Part shown: positions 47,736 through 56,530 of the stretch, piece by piece
Layout: each line of letters starts with the position of its first letter
How positions within the stretch are numbered: the first letter of the stretch is position 1
Virus record (IMG/VR): IMGVR_UViG_3300047550_003584
Span: 1 to 64,000 of that record
From: a virus
Direction: 5' to 3' (one strand)
DNA: 64,000 nucleotides
Notes under the pieces: model-generated
What the model was told of the DNA's origin: nothing
Database searches by the model: none
The model's input: the letters and a program-made list of their open reading frames with translations, nothing else
Made by a program: the position numbers and the translations under genes

Positions 47736-47808
47736 TTCAGATTCCTTGGGTTTACGAAGTACAGGAACGATGATCATGTCAATATCGTAGCAACTAATGT
47801 ATTGTTGC

Positions 47809-47850
47809 ACGATAAAAAGAAAAGCCTTGGTGTAATACTACTACCAAGGC
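47809..47850 (-). terminator. Rho-independent terminator (leftward)
   Basis: GCCTTGG / CCAAGGC with a 13-nt loop, followed on the minus strand by TTTTCTTTTT. It closes the Hli-methyltransferase operon just after the 47858 stop. Confidence 0.85.
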
Positions 47851-47857
47851 ATATGGT

Positions 47858-48463
47858 TTACTCGTATTCTTCTGACCAAATCCAACCGATTTGGTATTTG
47901 TCAAACAAAGGTTCGATACCAAGAGCATCCATCAGCTCGTAAATCAAGCGTCCTTTGCCCAGGCGTTTGCCGGTTGGTGTCTTGATGTTGTCATCAACAA
48001 CGATCAAAGTCCCAGGGACAATTAAGTTTTTTGCGGCAAATAATTCTTTGAGGTGATGGGCGGCCGGTGCCCAATCATTGTTCCAATCTGTGATGTTGTA
48101 TGAATCTAAATACAGCAAAGAAACTTTCTCATTACTTGTATGCTCTCCTAAAAACTCAACTGAGTCAGAACAAGCAATCCAAGAACCTGAATAGATAACA
48201 CTTTTGCCTGCTAATTTACATGCAACGGGATCAATATCAACAGATACCAGGGTTCCTTCATTTCTGAAAGCAAGGTAGTTGTCGAATAAAAGCGTTGAAC
48301 AACCGTCGCCTGTGTAATTGTTTTCTTCTCGATAGGTGCCAGTTTCAATAATGTACGGATCTTTAAACTCGTCTAGGTAATTAAAAATCTGTTTAAAGGT
48401 GTTGCCACGGGCGCCCAGCTTGGGATATACCTCCCGAAAATAACTATCCCAAGAAGAAGCCAT
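47858..48463 (-). CDS. class I SAM methyltransferase-like protein
   Basis: 201 residues. YIIETGTYREENNYTGDGCS and LVSVDIDPVACKLAG give the SAM-binding motifs I (E-T-G-T) and post-I acidic residue (D-I-D); LLYLDSYNITDWNND and PGTLIVVDDN supply motif IV-like acidic positions. It resembles Methyltransf_24/CmcI-type enzymes; substrate unknown. Coupled by ATGA with the upstream small gene. Confidence 0.7.
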   Translation of the reverse strand: MASSWDSYFREVYPKLGARGNTFKQIFNYLDEFKDPYIIETGTYREENNYTGDGCSTLLFDNYLAFRNEGTLVSVDIDPVACKLAGKSVIYSGSWIACSDSVEFLGEHTSNEKVSLLYLDSYNITDWNNDWAPAAHHLKELFAAKNLIVPGTLIVVDDNIKTPTGKRLGKGRLIYELMDALGIEPLFDKYQIGWIWSEEYE

Positions 48464-48624
48464 CAGAAATCAACGCGCGTATAAGAAATGTCTTGTGATT
48501 GTAACTCAGTTTCGTACTGATCGGCTTCAATGGTTTCTACATCAAGGAAAGAAAGTCCCTCAAAGCAACCAGTACGGCAATCTTCGTCAAATTCAAAATA
48601 AAATCTCGTTAAGTTTGATGTCAT
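48463..48624 (-). CDS. small acidic hypothetical protein
   Basis: 53 residues: NLTRFYFEFDEDCRTGCFEG, DVETIEADQYETELQSQD. ATG 48624 lies inside the end of hli (32-nt overlap). No family recognised. Confidence 0.6.
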   Translation of the reverse strand: MTSNLTRFYFEFDEDCRTGCFEGLSFLDVETIEADQYETELQSQDISYTRVDF

Positions 48625-48835
48625 GGGTGATGCACCAGATCAAGAGAAAAGTAAGGGCAAGCATGGCAATGCGCCCATTGACACGTTCGGCATACCAGAT
48701 GTGATCGTCAAGGTTTGTGTGTCGTTTCCAAAACTTGAGGTCGGGGGATTCCTCCCAAATAAATTTGAGGATTGCCCCAGGGATCCAGGAGACGCAGGAG
48801 AAATACCCTTGAAGACCAAGCCAGAACTTGTTCAT
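48593..48835 (-). CDS. hli: high-light-inducible protein (Hli/Scp)
   Basis: 80 residues. The chlorophyll-binding helix is AERVNGRIAMLALTFLL (E-x-x-N-G-R-x-A-M), the Hli/ELIP signature, followed by a short membrane-exit tail. The N-terminal ~45 residues are longer than in most cyanophage Hlis and carry an extra hydrophobic stretch (CVSWIPGAILKFIW). Hlis protect photosystem II and bind pigment; phage copies keep photosynthesis running during infection. Overlaps the upstream gene by ATGA. Confidence 0.85.
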   Translation of the reverse strand: MNKFWLGLQGYFSCVSWIPGAILKFIWEESPDLKFWKRHTNLDDHIWYAERVNGRIAMLALTFLLIWCITHDIKLNEILF

Positions 48836-48954
48836 TGCCGTGACAACACTTCTGTGAAGAAGAGGTAGGCATCCATGCTAATCACAACGAGCATTGCGCC
48901 AAGGATTGAGGCAATTGCGTAGTTGAATCCTTCCATACCAATCTGTTGATTCAT
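48832..48954 (-). CDS. small single-span membrane protein upstream of hli
   Basis: 40 residues: MNQQIGMEGFNYAIASILGA then MLVVISMDAYLFFTEVLS. One membrane helix of the size of photosystem small subunits; coupled to hli, so possibly a thylakoid partner. No family recognised. Confidence 0.6.
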   Translation of the reverse strand: MNQQIGMEGFNYAIASILGAMLVVISMDAYLFFTEVLSRQ

Positions 48955-48987
48955 CTGTTAAGCTAGCAGCAATATACAAAACCGTCG
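48955..48987. promoter_or_regulatory. 33-bp divergent start region
   Basis: Only 33 bp separate the leftward hli operon start from the rightward nuclease start. Promoters must overlap the coding regions or the start of one gene lies further in. No clear boxes seen. Confidence 0.3.
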
Positions 48988-49842
48988 ATGGTTGCTAAGA
49001 TAGATACATCCGATCCTTGGATTAAGGCCAAGGAAGAGCAACCAGAAGTTATGCGGTCGATTAATAAGACCGCAGCCAGAATTACGCTTAACGGTAAAAG
49101 ACACTACACAACGCCGTTACCCACTGGACCTGCGCCGTCTGTAACTACTATCATTGGTGAGACAGCTTCCGAAGCAAATAAACGGAAGCTCGAAATGTGG
49201 TCCAAAAATAATCCAGGTGTCAAGGAAGCTGCCGCTGAAAGGGGTACAGCGATCCACTATGGCATGGAACAGTATCTCAAAGGGAACAAAAATCCAGAGA
49301 TCAAAGAGGATTATGCGGACTTTTGGGCGGGTATGCCAGCGATTCTTGATCAGTTTCAGGAAGTTCTCTGGGCTGAATCTCCCGTGCTGGACAAATTTAA
49401 TTTTACTATTGGTGCTGATGACGTGGCTCGTGTCTGGGGTTGCGATCCCGAGGGCCGTGCTTGGGCTGGCGCTCCTGACATTATTGCTGTTGCCAACAAC
49501 AAACTGACGCTTGCTGACCTAAAAACCAGCGTCAAACCTTACAGTCGCAAGTGGCCTAAAGACTTAGAGAAGGGCTCCCAAGAGTGGAGGGATCTGCTCG
49601 GCGGTCACATGAAATTTAAAAAGACCTGCAAGCAGTTGGCAGCCTACGATATTGCCATCGAACAGACCCTGGGCATGAAGGTTCAGCAGGCAGCAATCTT
49701 GGTATCGACTCCGATTCGTACCCAGGTATTTAAAATCTCCCGCAGGTTTTTAGACTCGCTGCGGGATGATTGGTACAAAATCGTAGAGGAGTACTATACG
49801 CAAATTGAAAACTGTAATGTCTACGATCCAGATCTCATCTAA
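48988..49842 (+). CDS. PD-(D/E)XK exonuclease (RecB/Cas4-like)
   Basis: 284 residues. ERGTAIHYGMEQYL (motif with the first His/Glu), GAPDIIAVANNKLTLADLKT (the G-x-P-D ... D-x-K core), and KKTCKQLAAYDIAIEQ (the Q-x-x-x-Y helix). All catalytic positions are present. Likely used in host-DNA breakdown or recombination next to the primase-helicase. Confidence 0.88.
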   Translation: MVAKIDTSDPWIKAKEEQPEVMRSINKTAARITLNGKRHYTTPLPTGPAPSVTTIIGETASEANKRKLEMWSKNNPGVKEAAAERGTAIHYGMEQYLKGNKNPEIKEDYADFWAGMPAILDQFQEVLWAESPVLDKFNFTIGADDVARVWGCDPEGRAWAGAPDIIAVANNKLTLADLKTSVKPYSRKWPKDLEKGSQEWRDLLGGHMKFKKTCKQLAAYDIAIEQTLGMKVQQAAILVSTPIRTQVFKISRRFLDSLRDDWYKIVEEYYTQIENCNVYDPDLI

Positions 49843-49857
49843 ATCCTTTGGTAGACT

Positions 49858-50040
49858 GTGTCTTACAACCCGAACGGCAAGATGGAATGCAGGAAGCGCC
49901 TGGCATGGACGATTGCCTGTGAGCGGGCGGTCGTCACAAAAGAAGACGCTATTACGTTATACAACAAGATGATGAAAGAGTTTGAATCCATTGACAAACG
50001 CTCGGCATATAAAGAGCACGAGTCTAGTGAGGCCCAATAA
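49858..50040 (+). CDS. small helical hypothetical protein
   Basis: 60 residues from GTG 49858: MECRKRLAWTIACERAVVTK, ITLYNKMMKEFESIDKRSA. Helical. No family recognised. Confidence 0.55.
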   Translation: MSYNPNGKMECRKRLAWTIACERAVVTKEDAITLYNKMMKEFESIDKRSAYKEHESSEAQ

Positions 50041-50106
50041 CTGTTACAATTAAAGGGCAGCGGTGCGTCAACACCCTGCCCAACGGCAACCACTTGTACT
50101 GGTCAC
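50041..50106 (+). promoter_or_regulatory. possible extended -10 promoter and hairpin before HNH gene
   Basis: TGTTACAAT (50042-50050) is an extended -10 (TG-n-TACAAT), directly after the 49858 gene. It is followed by a hairpin, GGCAG ... CTGCC. No clear -35. It may drive the HNH gene and the replication genes behind it. Confidence 0.45.
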
Positions 50107-50640
50107 ATGGACATCCTACCTGGTTTTAAGCTTTGTCGCAAAGGACTTCATCAATATCCTGTTACAAATAAAAGATGTTTAGAATGTAAAAAATTATATT
50201 ACAAAAAGTGGGCAAAAAATAACCGTAAAAAACTAAACAAACTTCAACGTGAATGGAAGGAAGCCAACAGGGTCAGATATCGTCAACTTGTAAATAACTG
50301 GAGAAATAAAAATATAGATAAAGCACGAAAAAGAAATAGAGAATGGGCTAAAAACAATACCCATAAAAGAGCCGCATTAAAAATGAAAAGAAAGGCGGCG
50401 AAAACGTTTGCTATAGCTTCTTGGGCTGACCATGAAAAAATAAAATACCTATACAAAAAAGCTGCTGAATTAACAAAAAAGACGGGTATAAAACACCATG
50501 TAGATCATATTTATCCACTACAAAGCAAATACCTTTGTGGTTTGCACGTGGAAACAAATCTTCAAATCCTAACAGCTGAAGAAAATATAAAGAAAGGAAA
50601 TCGTAGCTGGCCCGGTCAACTTGACTGCCAAAAAGAATGA
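50107..50640 (+). CDS. HNH endonuclease
   Basis: 177 residues. The N-terminal part is very basic with a zinc-like cluster ([19 protein letters not shown]); the C-terminal HNH core is [19 protein letters not shown], then [19 protein letters not shown] and the trailing N/K residues are present. The AT content is higher than in neighbours (long runs of A), which marks it as an insertion in the replication operon. Confidence 0.85.
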   Translation: MDILPGFKLCRKGLHQYPVTNKRCLECKKLYYKKWAKNNRKKLNKLQREWKEANRVRYRQLVNNWRNKNIDKARKRNREWAKNNTHKRAALKMKRKAAKTFAIASWADHEKIKYLYKKAAELTKKTGIKHHVDHIYPLQSKYLCGLHVETNLQILTAEENIKKGNRSWPGQLDCQKE

Positions 50641-50729
50641 GTCTACTAAGACTTGGGAATCTTAACTTTGTTTTGGGAGGCGGAACAGCTTGGGCGCCGT
50701 AAACTAAAGGAACGTCGAACAGGTCTTCC
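50641..50729 (+). other. spacer after the HNH insertion
   Basis: 89 bp without a supported gene and without family A-D elements; may contain remains of the sequence into which the endonuclease inserted. Confidence 0.3.
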
Positions 50730-50918
50730 ATGTCAACCCATGTCATCAGCATGGGGCAGTGGATGAATGCGCTTATGCACAGCATGCAAACTGCTGTGGA
50801 TGAAGACGTGTTCTTACTGCCCACACTTATGCACCTCCATGCCTACAACATCATGAAGGAGGACTTTTTCCCAGACAGAACCTTTAAAGTAGAAATCAAG
50901 AATTCGGTGGACGCATGA
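50730..50918 (+). CDS. small hypothetical protein before primase-helicase
   Basis: 62 residues: MSTHVISMGQWMNALMHSMQ, HLHAYNIMKEDFFPDRTFK. Met/His-rich, coupled by ATGA to the primase gene. No family recognised. Confidence 0.6.
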   Translation: MSTHVISMGQWMNALMHSMQTAVDEDVFLLPTLMHLHAYNIMKEDFFPDRTFKVEIKNSVDA

Positions 50919-53548
50919 CAAATCAATCCGTTAAACCAGGCGAAATTCGTCTTGATCTCATCCCACTGGATTGGCCACTTACTCCCTTGGGTGGCAACAA
51001 GGATCCCTACATCCAAGGATGGCAGAACAAACCCTTTAGTGTCAAAGAAATTGAAGAAGAGCTAGCAACAGGTGACTGCAAAGCAATCGGCGTCCTTGGT
51101 GGTCCTGTCTACAACCATCCCTTTGGCCTTGTATGGGTGGATGTGGATGGCCCAAGCGTATACTCCCTTGTCGAACAGATCAGTGGACTCCCCCTCCAGG
51201 ATGCGCTGCCTGCCACCCTTACCATCTTCAGCGGTAAAATTGGCCGCGAACGCAAGCTCTACAAACTAGATCGGGAGAAACACAAGCACTTCCTCCGCAA
51301 CAAATACGTCTGGCACGCAGAGGAAGATAAAGAAAAACTTGAGATCTTGTGGAAGCGGCACCAAGGTGTGCTGATGGGTGTGCATCCACAAACGGATGGG
51401 TATTACACAGGAGAAAACCTTGGTTTTGAGTGGGCCAGTGATCTGCCTGAACTGCCGGAATGGATCCTGAATGGCATCATCACCAAAAACGCCAAGTTAG
51501 GGAAGCCATCCCAGGAAACATCACGGGTCATTGGTCCAACGTTTGCTATCCAATCCGTTGTTGGTCTTGATCGAGACATCAAGCTTGCTACGGAAGCAAC
51601 TTGGGGCATGCCTCCAGAGGCTACTGATGACTACGACATCTGGATCATGGTCGGTCAGACGCTTCATTCGTTGGATGAATCGCTGTTGGACGTATGGGAT
51701 GAATGGTCCAAACAATCCGATAAGTACAAAGAGGGTGAATGCCATAAGCGTTGGCTTTCCTTTAGCCGGAATGGTGGTCGTGGGATTGGTTCTCTAATTC
51801 ATGCTGCAAAGGAGTATGGGTGGGTTCAGTCTGAGGATCACCGTGTTCAGAGTGTTGATGATGAGACAATAACCGCTGTATCTGAAATTCTTCCTCAACT
51901 TGAACAGGACATTGCAGACCACATGGAAGCACTTGTTGAATTGGTAGATCCTTCTGCACGTAGCGTTCAATCGACAACGACTCCGGTGTCATGGAACTCC
52001 AACAAGAAAGAAGACTCAAAAAATGAAAAGCCGAAGAGATTGCCATCGAGCGTCATCGCGGATCAGGTCTTCGCCATGTTCAATGGAGATCTCCGGTTCA
52101 GTCAACCTCATAATCAATTCTTTTTATACGACAAGCGTAAAGGATTATGGGAGCGTATGACCAGGGTGGAGATGATGGGCTCCATCCGGACAAAAATGCA
52201 GTACCTTTCCACTACTGATTGGTTGCCCAATGGTTTCACGCAAAACCTGCTAGAGGACATCTACAAACAGCTCCAGTCCATGATTCCGTTTGATGAGTGG
52301 TATGACGGTGCTGAATACCTGCTTTTCACCAACGGTGTATTAGAAGTAGCCACCAGAGAGCTGCATGCTTTCCGTCGTGATTTTTACATGACGCAACAAA
52401 TGCCGTATGAGTACGACGCATCGGCTACTTGTGAAGACATCATTAAATGGTTGAAGCACACTCAACACAATTCTTGGAATCGCACCCAGGTACTTAGGGC
52501 ATGGCTGCGGGCAACACTACTTGGTTGCTACGAGATTCAGAAGTTTGTTGAGATTGTGGGTCCTGGTAAGTCAGGTAAATCAACCTACGCAAACTTGGCA
52601 GTAGCACTGGTTGGCAAGAGCAATACCTACTCCACGGACTTTGAGAACATGGAGAAGAACCGCTTTGAAGCAGCGGCTTACATGGGTAAAAAGCTCCTGC
52701 TGTTCCAGGATGCTGATCGTTGGGGTGGTTCCGTATCCAAACTGAAAGCAATCACGGGTGGTGACTGGATTCGTTCTGAGCGTAAGTACCAGGGGGAGAC
52801 GTTAGATCCTTTTCAGTACCACGGAATGGTCATCATTACTGCTAATGAAGCCATCCAGTCCACTGACTACACCTCTGGTCTTGCTCGTCGTCGTCTCACT
52901 ATTCCATTCGATCGTCCGTTTACGGGCGCACAACACGAACAAAAAGAACTGATTAAGTTCGATGCCAAGGGGAATCCGCAGGGAATTTTTTCTCCTTTGC
53001 TGCCAGGGCTTGTGAACTGGCTCCTGGACATGTCGGAAGAAGACATGCGTTCCTACCTGATGGAAACCGCTAAGCATGTTGATTTCTTCCAGCGGTATGA
53101 GAAGGAGCAAAGCCTGCGTTCCAACCCTGTGCTCGATTGGATGGACAAGCATCTGGTCTTTGATCCAGGTGTACGGTCAGTCCTTGGTATTTGTAAAGCT
53201 GCACAAGGAACCAACAACTACTACAACAACTGGAATCAATGGTTGTATCCCAGCTACGCTGAGTTCTGCCGTGGTACCAACATTGGTTCCGTTGGTCGTG
53301 GTCGCTTTGAAGTGCTCTTCTTTGACATCTGTAAGCACCAGCTTAAGATCAACGTCTTCTCCAAGAAGACCACCAAGGGTTTACAGATCTTTAATGTGGC
53401 AATCAGGGAGTCCAACCCATCCAAATATGAGAACTACCCATCGGTGGTAGAAGTGGCCGCTAATCCTGAAAAGTACGCCCCTATGTACGGGGTTGACCCA
53501 ACCATGGATAACCATGAGAGAATGGAAGAACCTGTAGAAGCGCTGTGA
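50915..53548 (+). CDS. primase-polymerase / SF3 helicase fusion
   Basis: 877 residues. The N-terminal ~230 residues resemble an AEP prim-pol: VWVDVDGPSVY (D-x-D) and RHQGVLMGVHPQTDGYYTG. Residues ~230-305 look like PriCT (WIMVGQTLHSLDESLLDVWD). The C-terminal half is a D5-type SF3 helicase with Walker A IVGPGKSGKSTYANL, Walker B KKLLLFQDADRW, and sensor VIITANEAI plus Arg finger RRRLTIPFDRPF. It would unwind DNA and prime synthesis for the family A polymerase. Confidence 0.92.
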   Translation: MTNQSVKPGEIRLDLIPLDWPLTPLGGNKDPYIQGWQNKPFSVKEIEEELATGDCKAIGVLGGPVYNHPFGLVWVDVDGPSVYSLVEQISGLPLQDALPATLTIFSGKIGRERKLYKLDREKHKHFLRNKYVWHAEEDKEKLEILWKRHQGVLMGVHPQTDGYYTGENLGFEWASDLPELPEWILNGIITKNAKLGKPSQETSRVIGPTFAIQSVVGLDRDIKLATEATWGMPPEATDDYDIWIMVGQTLHSLDESLLDVWDEWSKQSDKYKEGECHKRWLSFSRNGGRGIGSLIHAAKEYGWVQSEDHRVQSVDDETITAVSEILPQLEQDIADHMEALVELVDPSARSVQSTTTPVSWNSNKKEDSKNEKPKRLPSSVIADQVFAMFNGDLRFSQPHNQFFLYDKRKGLWERMTRVEMMGSIRTKMQYLSTTDWLPNGFTQNLLEDIYKQLQSMIPFDEWYDGAEYLLFTNGVLEVATRELHAFRRDFYMTQQMPYEYDASATCEDIIKWLKHTQHNSWNRTQVLRAWLRATLLGCYEIQKFVEIVGPGKSGKSTYANLAVALVGKSNTYSTDFENMEKNRFEAAAYMGKKLLLFQDADRWGGSVSKLKAITGGDWIRSERKYQGETLDPFQYHGMVIITANEAIQSTDYTSGLARRRLTIPFDRPFTGAQHEQKELIKFDAKGNPQGIFSPLLPGLVNWLLDMSEEDMRSYLMETAKHVDFFQRYEKEQSLRSNPVLDWMDKHLVFDPGVRSVLGICKAAQGTNNYYNNWNQWLYPSYAEFCRGTNIGSVGRGRFEVLFFDICKHQLKINVFSKKTTKGLQIFNVAIRESNPSKYENYPSVVEVAANPEKYAPMYGVDPTMDNHERMEEPVEAL

Positions 53549-53895
53549 GCAACGGCCGTCACCTTATTTTGGATCTGTACGACTGCGATAAGCAGATCCT
53601 TGATGACTATGAGGAGCTTCAACGATTGCTTGAGGCTTCTCTTGTGATGGCAAAAGCTACCATCCTTCGGATCTTTGGGGAAAAATTCCAGCCGCAAGGG
53701 GTAACGCTACTTGCTTTGCTAGCGGAATCGCATGCCTCTATCCATACGTGGCCAGAAATTGGTTATTGCGCAATCGATCTCTACACTTGTGGTGATACTA
53801 CACAGACACACAAGGCCGCAAGATTTTTATCGGAAAAGTTAAAAGCTGGTACTGTAGAGCAGAAAGAGTTAGAACGGTCAGTAACTCCGACCTAG
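53545..53895 (+). CDS. speD: S-adenosylmethionine decarboxylase proenzyme
   Basis: 116 residues from GTG 53545 (GTGA overlap with the primase stop). The self-cleavage site and active centre are intact: AESHASIHTWPE, where the Ser before IHTWPE becomes the pyruvoyl group; then DLYTCGDT. SpeD supplies decarboxylated SAM for spermidine, and phage copies are known from cyanophages. Its end overlaps the convergent virion gene by 18 nt. Confidence 0.92.
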   Translation: MSNGRHLILDLYDCDKQILDDYEELQRLLEASLVMAKATILRIFGEKFQPQGVTLLALLAESHASIHTWPEIGYCAIDLYTCGDTTQTHKAARFLSEKLKAGTVEQKELERSVTPT

Positions 53896-54771
53896 CTGGC
53901 GTTCTAGCTCTTCAATCTTTTTATCCTTTTCTGATTTGATACCAAGTGCTCCTGATAGCGCGCCGCCAAGACCCATCCCAAGAGCAACGCCTACTTCATC
54001 ACCAATAAAACGGCCCGCTGCGCGTCCCAAGTGTTCCCCAGTAATTGGTTTTGCATCTTTTAGAAGAGCTTCAAACGCAGATCCAATGTTTATATCCGTT
54101 CCGGGGACGGTTTTGCTCTTATTGAGCATTGCCATTTTCATAAGATTGTTATCTAAATGCGCTGCAGCTTGAGTATTAATTAAATGCTCAACTTGATTAA
54201 ACCCTTGTTCCATTACTTGTTGAGCAGCAGCGCCTAGTTGCTTGCGTTGTTCTGGAGAAAGATTTTCCAATGTCTCCAGCCCGGCACGTGCTTGGCTAGC
54301 CGCTCCTACAGCCGTATGATATTTTTTAAAAGTTTCAGGATTAACTCCATATTTACCAGCAAATGCTTGTGGATTTTGTAAAGCTTCGTTTAAAAGTTGA
54401 GCGGAAGTCTGCTCTTTTATCTCTTGTTTAAGCTGTCCTTTTGCATAGCGAGCTTGTTCGGCTGCGCCTTTGGCTAAAGTTTTTTGTCCTGTTGTTCGGC
54501 CTATGGTTGCTAAGACGCCTTCTTGATTTTTTAAAGCGTTAGGATTAATTGCTTTACCTATACGTGCTCCAATAGATTTTCCTAATAAGCCAATGCCTAC
54601 ACCGCCAGCAATTCCCGCCAAGGTTTGAATCGCAACCTGAGCTGGCGGCGTGTCAGTACCAAGTTGGGTAAGGCCTGCTGTTCCGCCAAGTAGCGTTCCT
54701 TCTACAGCTTCTTGGAATAAATCATTTTGTTGTAACTGTAGAAACTTCCCGGCAAGCGCAGCTTGATTCAT
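53878..54771 (-). CDS. virion protein, Gly/Ala-rich
   Basis: 297 residues. MNQAALAGKFLQLQQNDLF, then hydrophobic GTLLGGTAGLTQLG and LAGIAGGVGIGLLGKSIGAR, glycine-zipper-like, ending GLGGALSGALGIKSEKDKK. Same style as the 8890 and 9859 products, so probably an internal virion or ejection protein placed away from the main block. Confidence 0.65.
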   Translation of the reverse strand: MNQAALAGKFLQLQQNDLFQEAVEGTLLGGTAGLTQLGTDTPPAQVAIQTLAGIAGGVGIGLLGKSIGARIGKAINPNALKNQEGVLATIGRTTGQKTLAKGAAEQARYAKGQLKQEIKEQTSAQLLNEALQNPQAFAGKYGVNPETFKKYHTAVGAASQARAGLETLENLSPEQRKQLGAAAQQVMEQGFNQVEHLINTQAAAHLDNNLMKMAMLNKSKTVPGTDINIGSAFEALLKDAKPITGEHLGRAAGRFIGDEVGVALGMGLGGALSGALGIKSEKDKKIEELERQLGRSY

Positions 54772-54831
54772 AATATAGTTTTTTTCTAGTCTACGTTCTT
54801 TTAATTTTCGGTATAGTAAATCAAGTTACTC
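54772..54831. promoter_or_regulatory. divergent spacer with hairpin before glycosyltransferase
   Basis: 60 bp between divergent starts. It contains AATCAAG / CTTGATT (7-bp stem, loop TTACT), whose right arm includes the TTG start at 54832, and a TATAGT hexamer (54812-54817) that may be a -10. The stem would partly hide the start codon. Confidence 0.45.
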
Positions 54832-56121
54832 TTGATTGCCTTGACAAAAAAAACAAAAGTATTGTGGTGTGGTGACATTGTTGCAATGACCGGCTTTGCT
54901 CGTGTCACTGAAAACGTCATCTATCGCCTTAAGGATGATTTTGAAATTGTAGTCCTTGGTCATAACTGGTGGGGGGATCCGTGCGAGCAACAGAAAGACT
55001 TCAAGATTTATCCGTCATCCAATCGATTCCAAACCGCACCCTTCGGTGAGCAACGCATTCGCGAGATCGTTGAACGTGAACAACCTGACATTGTGTTCAC
55101 CATCAATGACATGTGGATCATCAATGAACAATACCGGCAGATTGAAGACCTACATAAGCAGGGCAAATTCAAGTTCGTGGGTTATGCCCCCATGGATTCG
55201 TATGGGTGGATTGGTTGCCTCGCTGATACCGCCAACGATTGGGATGCCATCATTTCGTACACAGAATTTGGTGCGCACGAATTTGTGGCCGGCGGGATCC
55301 GCAAGCCCATTGCCGTCATTCCCCATGGCGTAACACCAGGGCAGTTCTATCCACTGGATAAGAAGGAGTGCCGTCGCAAGCTGGGACTTAAAGAAGACTT
55401 ATTCATTGTTTTCAACGGGAACAGGAACCAGTTCCGCAAACGAATTGACATCACGATCCAGGGCTTTGCTCGCTTTGCAGTCGATAAGCCGGAAGCGCAA
55501 CTGTATCTACATATGGGGCTTAAGGACCAGGGCTGGGATGTGATGGGTGTCTTTGCACGAGAAATGTCACGGGTGGGGCTGGATCCGAACGGACGCATCA
55601 TCATGACTACGCAGACGGAAGGGCCGCCGAACGTATCGGTGGACATGCTGAACACCATCTATAACGCTGTCGATGTGGGCGTCAACACCTGTAAGGGCGA
55701 GGGCTGGGGCCTTGTCAACTTTGAACACGCAGCCTGTGGTGTGGCGCAAGTGGTGCCTGACCATACGTCATGCAAGGAGATCTTTGAGGGATGTGGCGAG
55801 CTGATCCGTTGCGACCACATCGATGTGGATACTAACTACGCACGTGAGATGCCATGCCCGTCCTCTGAGCACCTCACTGAACTTCTAGACATTTTGTACT
55901 ACGACACAAAACGTCGGGATCGAGTGGGTGAGGCCTGCTACCAGCGGGTAACAGATCCTCAATTCTCATGGGATACGGTTGCGTCTCAGTTTGGCGGCAT
56001 CTTCGAGGACGTCATGAATCAAGTTGATCACTCGGTCTCAAATGAGATCAGTGAGCAACCGAAGCGAAAAGCAAAGCGTCGCAAGAGTCCCAAACGAGAA
56101 TTAGCCAGTTTGCGCAATTGA
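54832..56121 (+). CDS. GT-B fold glycosyltransferase (GT4-like)
   Basis: 429 residues from TTG 54832 (TTG 54841 also possible). N-terminal Rossmann VLWCGDIVAMTGFARVTENV, then NGNRNQFRKRIDITIQGFAR and the C-terminal donor site EGWGLVNFEHAACGVAQVV (E-x7-E type). It transfers a sugar from a nucleotide donor, maybe onto virion proteins, host surface or DNA. Ends in a basic tail (RKAKRRKSPKRE). Followed by a terminator. Confidence 0.88.
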   Translation: MIALTKKTKVLWCGDIVAMTGFARVTENVIYRLKDDFEIVVLGHNWWGDPCEQQKDFKIYPSSNRFQTAPFGEQRIREIVEREQPDIVFTINDMWIINEQYRQIEDLHKQGKFKFVGYAPMDSYGWIGCLADTANDWDAIISYTEFGAHEFVAGGIRKPIAVIPHGVTPGQFYPLDKKECRRKLGLKEDLFIVFNGNRNQFRKRIDITIQGFARFAVDKPEAQLYLHMGLKDQGWDVMGVFAREMSRVGLDPNGRIIMTTQTEGPPNVSVDMLNTIYNAVDVGVNTCKGEGWGLVNFEHAACGVAQVVPDHTSCKEIFEGCGELIRCDHIDVDTNYAREMPCPSSEHLTELLDILYYDTKRRDRVGEACYQRVTDPQFSWDTVASQFGGIFEDVMNQVDHSVSNEISEQPKRKAKRRKSPKRELASLRN

Positions 56122-56134
56122 TGAGATTGTCACA

Positions 56135-56169
56135 AGCCCCAGGCCTCCACGTCAGTGGGGGCTTTTTTA
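56135..56169 (+). terminator. Rho-independent terminator
   Basis: AGCCCC / GGGGCT around a 17-nt loop, then six Ts and A. Ends the glycosyltransferase transcript and isolates the iteron region that follows. Confidence 0.85.
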
Positions 56170-56530
56170 TGGCCTGAAAAGGTGTCAAGAGTGCGTCTAA
56201 AACAAGATGGATGCGACAAGGAAAGAAGGGAGGGTAGGACTCTGGTGATGCAACCATCCTTATGGGCGCAAAAATTGGTGTGACAAGGCGGATCTATAAC
56301 CCTATATAAGCAATACGACAGTTTTACAAAAGTGTCGTAGTTTCTCAAAGTAAGAAAAGGATGAGACAATGGATACGTGATGCAACAGGGCTAATGCGAC
56401 ACTTTCTGCAAGTTGTCGTAAAACCTTATATAAGAAAAATAGAGTGCTTGCAACACCTATTTTTACCCCTTTTCCGCCCTGCTTTGCGTGACAACACCTG
56501 CTATGCTGTGACAACACCCTATCCCTGGTA
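56170..56530. promoter_or_regulatory. iteron-rich promoter or origin candidate
   Basis: About 360 bp without a gene. The word TG(C/T)GACA(A) or close variants recurs on both strands at about 56211, 56279, 56313, 56332 (complement), 56362, 56395, 56413 (complement), 56487 and 56506. Two near-copies of C(C/T)TATATAAG lie at 56301 and 56424. TGACAA (56281) and TATATA (56303) are 16 bp apart, a good sigma-70-like promoter. Could be a replication origin, an operator array or a strong promoter region. Confidence 0.5.
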
